Assembly: GCA_948099385.1 (NCBI GenBank)
Contig: CANUEZ040000167.1
Coordinates: 1,322,001 to 1,386,000, forward strand
Source: Fasciola hepatica
Taxonomy: Eukaryota; Platyhelminthes; Trematoda; Plagiorchiida; Fasciolidae
Reading direction: 5' to 3'
Length of the DNA: 64,000 bases
The number at the start of each line of letters is the position of its first letter. Position 1 is the first letter of the stretch. A program made the position numbers and the translations under genes. The notes under the pieces were generated by a model. That model was not told where the DNA came from and made no database searches. It saw nothing but the letters and a program-made list of their open reading frames with translations. Positions 21,691 through 33,439 of this stretch are shown here, piece by piece.

Positions 21691-24600
21691 CATGACTGTC
21701 CCCAGTGCTATAATGCTAGCCAATGATTGTGTCCCCAACGATCTTGCCTTTGGAATAGGCCTTGCACTGTAGCCTTATTGCCTCTGCGCCCCAAGCCGAT
21801 ACCTATGTTCCATGCCCAAACCTTTCCCTGTACCCAGTACCACAATTTATAATCACTGTCAACCCTGATCCGCAGTAGATTTATCTGCTAATTTCAGAGC
21901 TATAGCTCTACTCCCAACCCACTTTAGCCTAAATACCCATCCCACTCTGCCTCTCCTTCCATCTTACGTTGCTTAGTAGACCCCATCGCATTCCCCCACT
22001 GCCCATACCATGCGAATACAATAGATTGTAGCCATTTACACGTCCTACTATCTCTCAACTAGACCCAGGGACCAACTACATCCATCATCCCCTGTTTCTC
22101 CATTTCAAACCCTTTTATTTCCGAAAACCGTTGATCCTCAGCTGAGGCATACGCAGACTGTTTTTTCCTATCTTCTTTCCCCTTTCCTTTATACACAATG
22201 ACGGTCAACTGCATTTGGTGCTGTGCTGATCACTCCTCTTGCAGATGCCTCCGGTCAGCAATGTTCTACGGCACCGTCGGCTCTGCTATTCAAGGTCTGC
22301 CACTACTTGGCCAGTCAATCCTGGATCATATGGCTCTGTGGTGGCTACTCTATCCAAAATCGTAACCATCAGTGATCACTCATGCCGACGCAAACGGCGC
22401 TGGGCGCGGTCAGATCCATCGCCTTGACCTGGGCATACCGTGTGTGTGGGCAGCTTGCAACGATGTGCGGGCGCAACTAGGTCGGCAGATCGTGCCCCTA
22501 GCCACCATAAACGGTTTTCAGGTTGGGCGTCCAGCACACGATCAGTCTCACCCGCTGGCACCGTTTGAGGATTACAGGGCGCCAATTTTCGGTCCGTATT
22601 GCTGTTGCTAACATACCACTCGCTCTTTGTTCTACAACGACTGTTTTTCCTCCGTCGAGCTCGCCTCCAATATTGACGTCATAACCTACTTTTTCATGCA
22701 AGTCAAGGTTTACCATTCCATTTTGTGCTCTAAATAGCACGTAGCTTTCTCCCCGTCTACCAAACTCTCTTTTCCTTGGCACATTATGGTTGCCCATATA
22801 AATACTCATAGACCCCCCAAGCCCACTCTCCCTGTTTTTCACGTATGACTGCTCTTCTGTTCTATCCGTAAACCCGTCTCTTCCCCATGTCAGAACTCGC
22901 TGCTACTACCCTTTCACTGGCATATCCATTGTCGCTGTTCGTTTCTTCGCCAAATCCACCAAACGGTGTTCTCCGTTGGAACATATTCAGCAGCCCTCCT
23001 TCAGTCAGCAACACGATTACGGGCTGGGTGTTCTCTCCAACACTCCAACTATTCGCCTACACAGTGTACTTCCATTGCTTTATCCCCATCTTGCAGTGCA
23101 TCAAGACTTTATCACGCCCGCACATCTCAGATTCATTTATCACGCAGGTCCATCGTAGTTACTACCTCAAGGCACCTGTCAAAATGGTCAGCAGAAGTCA
23201 CTCACTTATGGACCACCCAATACAACATCATCTTTGGGTGCTATCGCACATCCAACCAATTTTCAAAACATCCCAGATGGGTGTATCACCCAGCTATCAC
23301 CTTCGTAATGGTGTTGACGCATCATCATCCGTCTATCCCACAGCGAAAACCAGCTGACTGCTTACCTGGCCTTCGTCGGCCGTTCTCTCACTTTTTGTCA
23401 TTCTCTGTCAGATTGTGCCATTCGTTTGACTCGTTTAATATGTAAATAACTCCGTAAGTATCCAGTGTCCGTGGTCCATCACTATCGCCGATGCTTGGAT
23501 TATTTAAGGCTGTAGCTGTCGTTACAACCCAGCCTTCTCCGTTACACATCATGCAGATTTTTTCGCTTGTCACTGTCGCATGGTACTTCTGATACAATGT
23601 TCATTAACTGTTGTGCACTTACCAGTCACCAACTCTGTCATCTTTTCTGCCAACTATACTCCTTTATCATCGCCGTAGATATGCGCACCCATATTAATTT
23701 ATCTTCCATTTACACTGATGTTTCTCGACCAACGCAATATAGGCAAACAATTTGCTGCGAGCTACCCAATTTCCTCCGGACTTCCCTTCACCACCACTTT
23801 GGTGGTCTCACTGTCCCTCCAGAGCCACCAGTCGCTCGAACAACAAATGCCTCCTCTAGTACCTAACCGCCAGTTTATACTGCCACCTCTGCCGATGTTT
23901 CGTTTTATTCTGAACCCGATGTCCCGTTCTCGTCTCTCGTATCAGACTCAATGACCCCGTAGCTATTGCCCTACCGTTGACATGTGATCTGCTTACCAAA
24001 ACGGCTTTCAGGTCAACTATCTACCCTCTACTTCGTTGTCGCTTCTTCACGGTATTTGCCTCTGCAACGGCCACATGAAGCAGTTCACGTTGATTTACTG
24101 ACACTATTCCATACCCATTCTGTTACTCCGTTAAACACCTGTATTAATAAAAATAAGGCGCATAACACCTCCGGCTATTTCTTCCATTATCGCTCTTGAA
24201 ACCTCTTCCTCTAGCCATCGGCTTTATGGGTCTCTTTCTTCGTGATTGCCTACATCGTTATCTCAACACCAAATTTTACAACCACACCGGCTGTTGATTT
24301 GTAGCATTTTGTGTCTGATGATCTATTATTTCACGTCGTTGAGTTTTATTTTATCCATATACTTTTCACACCCTGCAGCGTGCAACCGACTCTTTGAACT
24401 TCCCTTTTCTTCCTTCCTTTTCGATTTTACTAAATATCGTTTGATTTTTCTGAAATTCCCAACGTTTTGGTTATTTTCAGTGCTATTTATGCGTATAATC
24501 TCCCTCTTTAACCGACTCCAAACGCCGTTAGCCAAATCGTCCTGTTGTCCGTGACCTTCAGATTTACCCGGCAATATTACCGTTTTAGTTCACTTTTCCG

Positions 24601-24737
24601 CTGTCAGTAACACCCTGTGTATGCTCGTTGCACCCTTCTGAAAAACTGAATCCAGACATCACTCGAATCATCATATCCTGTGCTCTAGTGTGCTTCGAGG
24701 CATCCGAAATGTACCATCATTATCATTGGCATTATTG
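21691..24737 (+). mobile_element. Family R element, part 2 (RT end and 3' region)
   Basis: It starts with the last RT codons (TVPSAIM...LAFGIGLAL), which align with the family R minus-strand copy at 9.94-9.87 kb, and then follows that element's 3' region to the tail. Clear matches include tggccagtcaatcctggatc (22311-22330), aacgatgtgcgggcgcaact (22460), the gttttcaggttgggcgtcc stretch (22513), and the tail with cttcgaggcatccgaaat near 24693 and a TCATTATCATT run. Together with 16627-16821 it makes one 5'-truncated plus-strand element. Confidence 0.78.
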
Positions 24738-24744
24738 GGGTGAG

Positions 24745-27600
24745 GACATGGTGTATCAGCCGACATTCGGCGCATTGAAACCGTCAGCAATGGGTTTCGA
24801 TGGAGAGGATAGTGGTGCAAAGTGGTCAAAAGTGTTGGCTACGCTGGCGAGGTCCGTAAAGTGTGAATTAAGTGGTTGTTAAATGCAGCCTACAAAGAGT
24901 GGAGAAATGACCAGAAGAACTGCTACCAATAATGTGTCCTGGATTGCCTCTAATTTTGGCTCTGGGAGACGAACGGTAGGCATGTTGTTTTTGTGGGTTT
25001 AGCAGCCTCCTCCAAGGCGCTGAAGATTCTTTATTTGCCGGCAATAGAAATTTGGCCTGATGAAACAGAATCATATGGCCAGGTTTAGGTTATGACAAAG
25101 AAGTCGAGGTCGGATGATAGTACCATATGACGGAGAGTATGGGGTTATTCAATAGTGAGCGAGCATTATCAAAGAGAAAGGTAAGTACGGCTGCATTGTC
25201 GTGTCGTGGGGCAGGAACTATCATTGGCAGGCTTTGGTGGCTGACAATAACAAGGTGGAGAACATCGGTAAGTGGGCACATAATGTCAGAGTATTCACGC
25301 ATAGAAGCGATGGAGTATAAATCAGAGTTAGAGGTGGGGGGCCGGCAGAGTAGAGCAAAGGTTGTTGATAAGCAAGTGAGGCTGGGTTGGGGAAGATGCC
25401 GTCAAGAAAAAGCGGTCATTTGTGAAGGTGGGATTTCCAGGGTGCGTGGAGTAACGAGATGGGGGATTGGATGTTGAGGTAATGGGCAGTGGCGGGCGAG
25501 ACGGTAGAAGATGCTTGTGACTGGGTTAAACGGGATCAGAAACAAGCTAAAAGTTATTGCCCGACCAAGACCGATGAAATAGCTGTGGTTATTTGGGCTG
25601 CCCCATCATGTGTTTGGGAGAGGGAGTTAAAATCAACAATCGAGGCCGTTGGTTATCATTCGACCAGGTGTTATTTGGTGGGATCTTCCGAAGGGAGGGA
25701 AGTTGGTTACAGAGGTTTGGCGGGGGCGCTGGTACTCAGCCAGATGGTTGGAAAACTATTTTGGCACACCTTAAGGATATGGTAGTTTTGGTCCCAATGC
25801 ATTATGATGCATAACTTGGTGGCCGTCTTTGCCTGTATTGCAAAGTGGAGTTGAGAGAACCTTGTCGATTAGTTGGAGTACCAAGCTAATACAGAGAGTT
25901 GGGTCTGGCTTCTTCAGAATGATGCGGGGTTGCATCCTGCTCACCAGTAGGCAAGCATTATTTGGGTATACCTGGAGCTCTAGGTGGAGGTTCTAGACGC
26001 GGCACTGAGAAGACCTATTGGGGGGATTGTGGGAGAAGCCGGAGTAACTAAAAGCTGTGGGTGAAACAGAATTCTGTCGGTTTATGGGCGGCTTGGCCAC
26101 AGAGCAGATCAAGGCTCTTATGGGAGATTAGTGTCCGCAAGGCGGTGGGACATGAGTAAAGACGGGGCGGACTGCTGGCGACAGAATTCCCAGGAACCTC
26201 TTTCGGTGTGGAGACAGTGGACAGTAGGTTAACATAAGCTGCGGCAGGCCTGAATGCACGGGACTTTGGTGGCCCTGGGTTAACAGCAGTTCGCGCATGG
26301 ATATCAATGATATTCGTGGGAGTGGAGGTTGATGGTTGATGGCAAGGCCGTTTACTAGGGGGGTGCACTGGAGAAGGGTGGGGATCAGGTCCAAATCAAC
26401 TTGCGTAGTGCAGGTAACTGAGAACGTGTGCAACAGGGGATTGCTCAACAGGGGATGAAGCGGCAAGGAGACTGTCATTTCAGCCACAGGTTGCACTGGT
26501 GACGCTTAGGTACTTGTTAAACATCGGAACATCTCTTTTTGGGGCTTTTATCGGGTGGTATTCTGATTCGTTTGAATGAAATGGTGAAGAACAATTTCTG
26601 AAAATCCCTCCAAATGTTCTAATTGCTTTGTCAATTTGACTATATTTGACAGTACTTTAGAAAGCTCGCTCGTATACCACACTTTCCGCCCGTTTATCCA
26701 TGTGAGTAACTTGAATTTGGCCTTTACCCGTTTCTGACTGTCGTGCTTGAGCCACGGGGTTTTGCACTTTTGGGTTTTATTGATGAGCCTACTTGGCAGC
26801 ATACCTGAGTTTTGTATATATTTTTACCTTTTGTGAATTTCAATTAAGAATAGTAGAAGCTAAGAATCAAAAGTGTTCTGATTTTGGGATTCGTTTTAAT
26901 TGGCTACGCACTGCTTGATTTACGAGAAATGATTTACGGAGGTGGCACTGGCAATGATTCGCTAGGCGCTTTTGATTTCCTCGGCTAATATTTTGTTGGT
27001 GAATTGGGACTTCAAAAGACGATCGTTGCACTGTGACCTTTCATGCAGAAGCGTGCAACAGCGCCTGTGGAGTGCCATGTCGCAATCAACCGGTTAGGCG
27101 AGTTTGGTTGATGACAGGAGCAGTCGGTTAGCAGTGTTGAAAGCTATGGCATTTTTGGCTTTTGGTATACGATTACAAGTTTCGGTAGCAACAGATCCCG
27201 AGAAAAGGCTCGCCATGGCTAGGCTTTGACGATTAGCAATAGGAGCGGGTTCTACTATGCCAGATAAAGGGACTACCTTTAGTAAAATCTCATCAATTGA
27301 CTGGGTCTGGTTGTGTAGGTCTGCCGCATTTCGATTTTCGTTGGTCATCACGTTGGCCACACCATAAACATCTACGAGTGCAACTGAGCATGGACTGGCA
27401 ACAGACGGGGTTGAGTGTTTCCAGTTTTCCTGGGCCTAACAGCACGAATTGCCTGATTTGCATCGGGGACCTTAGCATGTTTATGGAATATATTTATAAC
27501 TTCCAAAAGTAATTCGGGAGATAATGTGACTGGGGTGGAGAGATTATGGGCCAGTAGGTTGACTTTTTGGAAGTGTGAGGCCATGTAGAAAACTTTGGGT
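24745..27600 (-). pseudogene. CR1-like ORF1-endonuclease copy E
   Basis: The minus strand carries an ORF1 start region (about 27500-27090) matching family R ORF1: IRAVRPRKTGNTQPRLLP against IRIAKAGKSKHTQPLPKS, then the IDEILLKV and AKNAIAFN blocks. It continues through SQFTNKILAEEI (about 27020), a Pro-rich part (26496-26048) and an endonuclease N-terminal half. That half has LGGGC at about 25.0 kb and ADGFNAPNV, corresponding to the GDFN motif, near 24.78 kb. It ends abruptly at the tail of the plus-strand family R copy. Frames change often. A segment at 26820-26540 (KFKLLTWINGRKVWYTSEL) is not seen in the 14 kb copy. Confidence 0.65.
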
Positions 27601-27699
27601 ATTTTGTCTAAGTCCTCATGGCTAGATCACAGACGGTTATAAGGTTTACAAACTTAAAATCCAAACAAAACCTGGAAAGAATCGAAGCGTGGTTAAGCG

Positions 27700-28006
27700 C
27701 GGTCCGCCTTCTATCTTACTCCATTGACGACATTCTCCCGGACGTGCGGAACGGCAATCCTTTCTCTTTCGCCGATAACGTCAAAATCGTCTGTGAGTTC
27801 CACCATCAGGATCTGAACACAGCGCTGTCTCACACGGACAATGATCTCAAGAGACTTGATCAGTGGTGTGCTTCATGGCAGATGTGCTTCTTGAATCCCA
27901 GAAGCTTCTTTACAACCTAATGATATCAGGTCCCTCAAGGAATCTTGTAATGGAACCAGGCGCCAATCGCCGCAAGCTCATCAGGGAGGGATTTTGAGCT
28001 TCGATA
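27700..28006 (+). repeat. Block 1 of the chimeric patch
   Basis: Near-identical inverted copy of 16028-16334, encoding on this strand the RT motif C region (FSFADNVKIVCEF to LNPRSFFTT). Homology starts at cggtccgcc and ends near gagggattttgagcttcgat. The sequence to the left (27618-27699) does not match, so the block was copied without its surroundings. About 18 bases separate it from block 2. Confidence 0.85.
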
Positions 28007-28023
28007 CATCAGTCTAGAAAATC

Positions 28024-28707
28024 GCAAGTGCGCAGCTTATGAAAAAGAGGGCACTTGGGACCTTGTCGTGGGCTTTGACAAAGTCGATGAATGCAGCTTG
28101 TGTGAGCTGGCCACCATCGTAGGCTTTTGTCAGATTATCCGTGACAGTGAGCTCATTGGTGGCGCGTGATCTGTCGGGAAGAGACCCATGTGGGGACGGG
28201 GAGAGGATTCTGTTTGTATGCAGATGTGAAAGAACCGAATTCTTGTGAATTCGCTCTAATTTTTCACTGGTGATGCTAGTCAGGCTTGTGGGTCTACAAC
28301 TAGAGGTGGAATGTCTACTGCCCTTCTTGGATATGAGTGCAATGACTGCTGTCTTCCAGCTGCCGGGAAAACGCCATCGTCGCCAAGTCGCTAAAAGGGA
28401 GATGCCTAAGGAGCTGCCAATGTGTCCGCCGTTTCCTTGGGAATGCGGGGCTGGATCAAGTCAGGACTCGTGGAGTAATATCGGCTGAACCGACGGAAAC
28501 CCCGTGTAACTGCACAAATGGGAATTGTGATATGGCCAAGAGTAGTGGGAAATGATATCTGGTGTCTGGTGAAGTGGGCTGAAAACTGTAAGCAGAAGGG
28601 AGCTAAAGGCTCCAATCAATTGGCTGAGAGGTATGACTGGGTATCAGTCATGATCTTTGGCAGTAAGTAACGTCGTAGCTGTGCCCCTTAGACGATGCAA
28701 TTATTGA
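28024..28707. repeat. Block 2 / inverted repeat arm 1
   Basis: About 680 bases match the reverse complement of 31555-32237 with only a handful of differences. Read on the minus strand it carries the CR1 linker-to-motif A part (RRLRGTATTLL, WKTAVIALISKKG, FVKAHDKVP). On the plus strand no product is expected. Its source is taken to be element J, where the same segment is in continuous context. Confidence 0.9.
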
Positions 28708-30870
28708 AAGGAAAACAGAAGGAATAGTACTGTGCCTAGTGCGGACCCCTGCTGTACCTCGCGGTTGATGTCTACTATATTTATGTTCTTTCCATTTTTC
28801 GCAAACTGAAACGTTGCGCCGGTGTAGAAGTCCGTTAGCCATTCCTGAATCTGCAATTTTTAAGTATCGACTTCCTCCTGATTGGAATAAGCCTGTGGTT
28901 CATCGGGTCAAAGGCTTTGCTGAAGTCAAGGTAGCATACTTTTTCTTTTCTGCCTTCATCCACTCTTAGGACGACTCTGTCTGGGAAGCTCAAGAGGTTT
29001 GGTAAGCGAAACTTGTTTTTGAAGGTCCATGCTGAGCTGGGAGAACCATGGAATTCTCTCTTGGGCACCCACAGGTGTGCTCAGAGGCGATCTCCTTCAG
29101 CCGTTCTCTGAGGATGCTATTTGAGCCAATCTTTTTGTAGTTACCCGTTTCGTAGTCCGTCCCCCTAATTGAGGCCTCCACTGCTGCATTCTTCCAGTAC
29201 TATGGTAACCCTCTGTGATCAGGGGTGGACTTTCATAGCTTGTTCACTGGAAAGGATAAAACATCTGAGATCGGCCTGTTGATAGCAGGACGGTATCATC
29301 CGGCTACGCAGACTTAGGGATATCTAGCCCTTCTAGGGCCTTGCGCACAATTTCCTCTGAAAGATGCAGATCTTTCTTTATCTTTGGAAGAGTCCTCCCC
29401 CCGAAAGGAGAACTTATTCGCACGCCGTTATCTATCCCGTGCACACTGCCAGGATACCTGCCCGTAGGATCCGCTTCACCTTGATCATCTGCCTTAGCTC
29501 CATGATCATGAGTCGTCAGTTGTCCTACTGCTTTCCCCAAGGAAAGTTTAGGCTGCACGCAGCTGTAATAATTCTTCAGATGCCTTCAGGCACACTGGGT
29601 CAACTTTATCGCATAAATGCACTTAGCAGATCTCAGGACTTTCACTGTCTCATTTCTATGCCTGGTATAGCCAATCCAAGCCAGGCGAGTTCAGGGAGCC
29701 CCCAAGAAAGACCAACAAGGAATTCCCCGAGTGGCCGATATGCCCATTGCAGCCCTTAGCCGCACCGGTCTGCCACCACAACCCCAAGCTTCAGAGGAGC
29801 TAACTCGGGCTTTAGGTTGGTTAAAAACCCTTTAACCACCTGTCGGTCTTTCCGCAGACTGGCATCCTACACCATATCCCATATTCGGTCTACCGTTTCA
29901 GTGCGAAGCCTAGCATATTTGCAGAGCCTTTAATCAACCTTCAGGCTCTTCTGGATTACCGCTGGAAGGAGTGATTTTGCCACTCACATGGTCTCTCTTC
30001 TCAAAGGAGATTAAATGTGGAGTCCCGCTACATCGCTCTTATGATTCGCTATAAATGGGTTCAACAAGGACGATGTACGTCCAGTTCTGTACCTGGTATC
30101 TCCTTTCATGTGTCGGAACAGGATGTCCGAATGCAGCTACCGTAAATGTCCTTCTTTCTGTTTTTCCGGGATATGCATCTCATGAACCCAGTCTACGTGC
30201 TGTAGGTTGAAGTCCGCGACTGTGAGGGTTTTCTAGCCTCCAAAACTGGCGCGGCAGTTGCCTGCAGAAATTGAATGCCCAAAAACACACAGACCTTCTG
30301 CCTGAAAGTGGGAGCTTCATTGTGCGTAGTTCCGTATTTCCAGTATAAAACGTCGTCCGCGAGTCCTGATGGTTTGTGTGCGATCTGAAACAGTCAAAAT
30401 AGAAAACTCCGGTGGAGCAAGGGCTCGGTGACTGCAAACGGGGATCCTACGCTAATATCGGGCGAACACCAGTCCGGCTGCCGACGGCCTGCTCAATACA
30501 CTGTGATCAGAAAACTCGACCAAACTTGAAGACTTGGACAGTTCGCGAGAGTCAAATCAGGTCGCGGAAAATTGTGGGAAATTCCGAGGGCTGCTTGGTC
30601 TAGTAAGAGTAGTTTTCCAACCCCAGAATGAGAAGAAACGAAAGCGGAACAAAATAGAAACGCAGAATTCGTAGCTCTATGGAATTCGACTAACGCTAGC
30701 TGGTGCAAGAATACGGACTGCTCTATTATCCCGTTTAGTTCAACTCTGTTTGCACCGGACAGGCGATATCCTCTGCCAGTCAGTCGTCCATGACTCTTCC
30801 GATGGTGCGCACACCAGTTACGCCCCCACCACTGCATAGCGTATTTCATCGAACACCCGAGCCCCAAATC
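28708..30870 (-). pseudogene. CR1-like endonuclease-RT, element F
   Basis: From high to low coordinates the minus strand gives endonuclease debris, including VADFNLQHVDW near 30225 (the GDFN motif with Gly changed to Ala) and TRYRTGRTSSLLNPFIANHKSDVAG (about 30090-30010). The linker and RT follow: LSEEIVRKALEGLDIPKSA (about 29300), VNHRLI-like motif A as VCYLDFSKAFDPMNHRL (about 28930), and motif B as REVQQGSALGTVLFLLF (about 28740). It ends exactly where arm 1 begins, so the catalytic FADD region and the thumb are missing. Several frameshifts are present. F and J start 20 bases apart on opposite strands. Confidence 0.75.
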
Positions 30871-30889
30871 CCGTGCCCCTATCAGACGT

Positions 30890-33180
30890 GACCTGAACGT
30901 GGTGACTTCATCTCACCCAGTAAGAACCGGAAAAGAGTTGACCCACCCTGATATCGCCTCGGTTAAACATTTCCTGGGTTTTGTTTACAAGAACTCATGG
31001 GTACAGAAAGTAAAAGATCCGGCCAGATATGACGCAGGACATACCCACTTTCCTACCAGATCTGGTCACCTCCAACGGATGGCTCCAAGTAGATTTGATG
31101 CACGGCCTGCCACCTCTCAGTAAAAGTGATCAAATTCTCCTTGGGTTTGATTCCATTGTGTATAGGGCTCCTCCTCTCCAAGAGATCAAAATCTTGATGT
31201 CCATTAAAAGGACCAGCTATGCCAAAGTAACCGCTCCCTTCGTCTGCAGCTGAACTCAGTACACAGGCAACTCTGTTGACGAACTGGCAGATACCTCAAA
31301 AAGTTGATCTCCCCAGCTGTAAAGCGCTCTGTCCCTAGAATTCATCTTCGAAAACCAGTAAACGGCCCCTCCCCTACTCCATCAGGCGCATTCTGGACGA
31401 ACATTCACGCCTCCCTGCTAGGTATAAAGCCACAGGTATTGCTCGTGGTGCGGAAAGCTTCGAGGTTGTCCGCAACAAATGCATAGATGAGATTAGGTTT
31501 TATCAAAAAGCAGTCCAACGATCAGCTCTCGCTGCAGCGTGGGCCAGAAAAGGCTTTTTTCAATACATGCGTCGTCTAAGAGGCACAGCTACGACGTTAC
31601 TTACTGCCAAAGATCATGACTGATACCCAGTCATACCTCTCAGCCAATTGATTGGAGCCTTTAGCTCCCTTCTGCTTACAGTTTTCAGCCCACTTCACCA
31701 GACACCAGATATCATTTCCCACTACTCTTGGCCATATCACAATTCCCATTTGTGCAGTTACACGGGGTTTCCGTCGGCTCAGCCGATATTACTCCACGAG
31801 TCCTGACTTGATCCAGCCCCGCATTCCCAAGGAAACGGCGGACACATTGGCAGCTCCTTAGGCATCTCCCTTTTAGCGACTTGGCGACGATGGCGTTTTC
31901 CCGGCAGCTGGAAGACAGCAGTCATTGCACTCATATCCAAGAAGGGCAGTAGACATTCCACCTCTAGTTGTAGACCCACAAGCCTGACTAGCATCACCAG
32001 TGAAAAATTAGAGCGAATTCACAAGAATTCGGTTCTTTCACATCTGCATACAAACAGAATCCTCTCCCCGTCCCCACATGGGTCTCTTCCCGACAGATCA
32101 CGCGCCACCAATGAGCTCACTGTCACGGATAATCTGACAAAAGCCTACGATGGTGGCCAGCTCACACAAGCTGCATTCATCGACTTTGTCAAAGCCCACG
32201 ACAAGGTCCCAAGTGCCCTCTTTTTCATAAGCTGCGAACTTGCGTTGTTAAACGCTGTATGTTAGACATCCTACGCAGCTTTTCTGTCGACCGCTCTTTT
32301 GTAGTTAAGTGGGGTTTGTCTGGTCATAACTTTCTCCGGGTGCCACTTGTGCCCAACAGGGATTCTTCTTTGGTCCTCTTTCATTCTTGATCTACAATAA
32401 CTATCTTTCGAAAGCGCTTTCACTGGAAATATCCAAGTGTGAAGAAGATTGACCCTCAGGTGTTCAAGCGCCGAGCGCCTACAAGTTGCGGCTGATGAAT
32501 TGGAACCCTGACCCGTGGACTGGAACTTACTAGTGAGTAGTGGCCAGTGTATAAGAGTATAACTCGTTAAACGGACTGATCACACGCCTTCCACTAACGG
32601 AGCAACCATGCTACCAAGAGTTGACCGACAAAAGGTGATTATTTTCTGGTCAAATTTTGTCCCATCCTCCTCGTATCGTGACCGTCTTTTGAGCAGGTCT
32701 TCTCTCCGAGTCCTAAATGGGATTCGAAGGCTCTTCATACGCATCTCTCCATAATATTTGGTAGGTTCGTCCGTCCTCCGGCGCAGTACCATAGTGAGAT
32801 ATGGTACTCCCATGTTCATCGAGATCGTGAGATCCTGGAAGAGGTTCAGGGGGCTTCCATAAAGTCAGAATGGGGTCTGTCCCACCCCGGGTATCCGTTC
32901 GGCCTCCCATTCCTTGATGTCTGCCCCCTTGATTTGGGTTGTATAAGAGGCCAACTTATTCAGTCAGGTCGGAGCGGTTGTCTCCTTTCGGTCTGTTCGG
33001 CACCTTCTATTCGTGGTCTCTGCAAAGAGGTTTTCAAACCGAGACCAAATACCTCTAGGAACCATCGTTTTAGCTACAGGGTTACTAGTCCGTGGAACGC
33101 TCCTCCGGAAGATGTTGTTCTCCAAGATAACAAACTATCCTCAATGAAGACTTAAACCCCAAACTTGATCTCCTCCAGTG
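30890..33180 (+). pseudogene. CR1-like endonuclease-RT, element J
   Basis: Plus strand: endonuclease C-terminal half (HPDIASVKHFLGFVYKNSW at about 30940; LSKSDQILLGFD at about 31110, with Gln where the catalytic His is expected), linker (31430-31600), and RT fingers (GSWKTAVIALISKKG, TSLTSITSEKLERI, about 31900-32010). Motif A reads AAFIDFVKAHDKVPS (about 32180), followed by a poor motif B. The thumb is VAADELEP.PVDWNLLVSSGQC (32480-32560), then SSYRDRLLSRSSLRVLNGIRR (about 32675). The C-terminus is FSYRVTSPWNAPPEDVV (about 33070). The catalytic FADD segment is not readable. Multiple frameshifts; dead copy. Confidence 0.75.
31555..32237. repeat. Inverted repeat arm 2 (source within element J)
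   Basis: Partner of 28024-28707. Both ends continue in recognisable CR1 sequence (QKAVQRSALAAAW before, VVKRCMLDILRSF after), so this is the native copy. The spacer between arms is about 2.85 kb and holds element F. Confidence 0.9.
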
Positions 33181-33439
33181 GTTCTTTGTCGTGAACAAAA
33201 CCAAAGGCAAAACAGATGTTTTATGATTGAATTTCCACTCCGCTGTGTATCTATAAAAGTCACACCCTCCTTCCTTTTGAGGAACTGTTCATGGTGAGAC
33301 ACTGTTTGATAATAAATATATTTTGTTTTGGTTGCCGCCCCCACACGTCGTCTCCTTCAACTCTAGCTTTAGCTCGGCGAATTCGGCAAGCGATCGAAGA
33401 TTTCGTCGGGATAATACAACTGAGATCAAGGTCTCGAAC

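Noticed and set aside
28270..28488. 72-codon frame repeated exactly at 31779-31997 on the other strand
   Set aside because: Identity comes from the inverted duplication; the frame is antisense to the RT linker and not a conserved protein.
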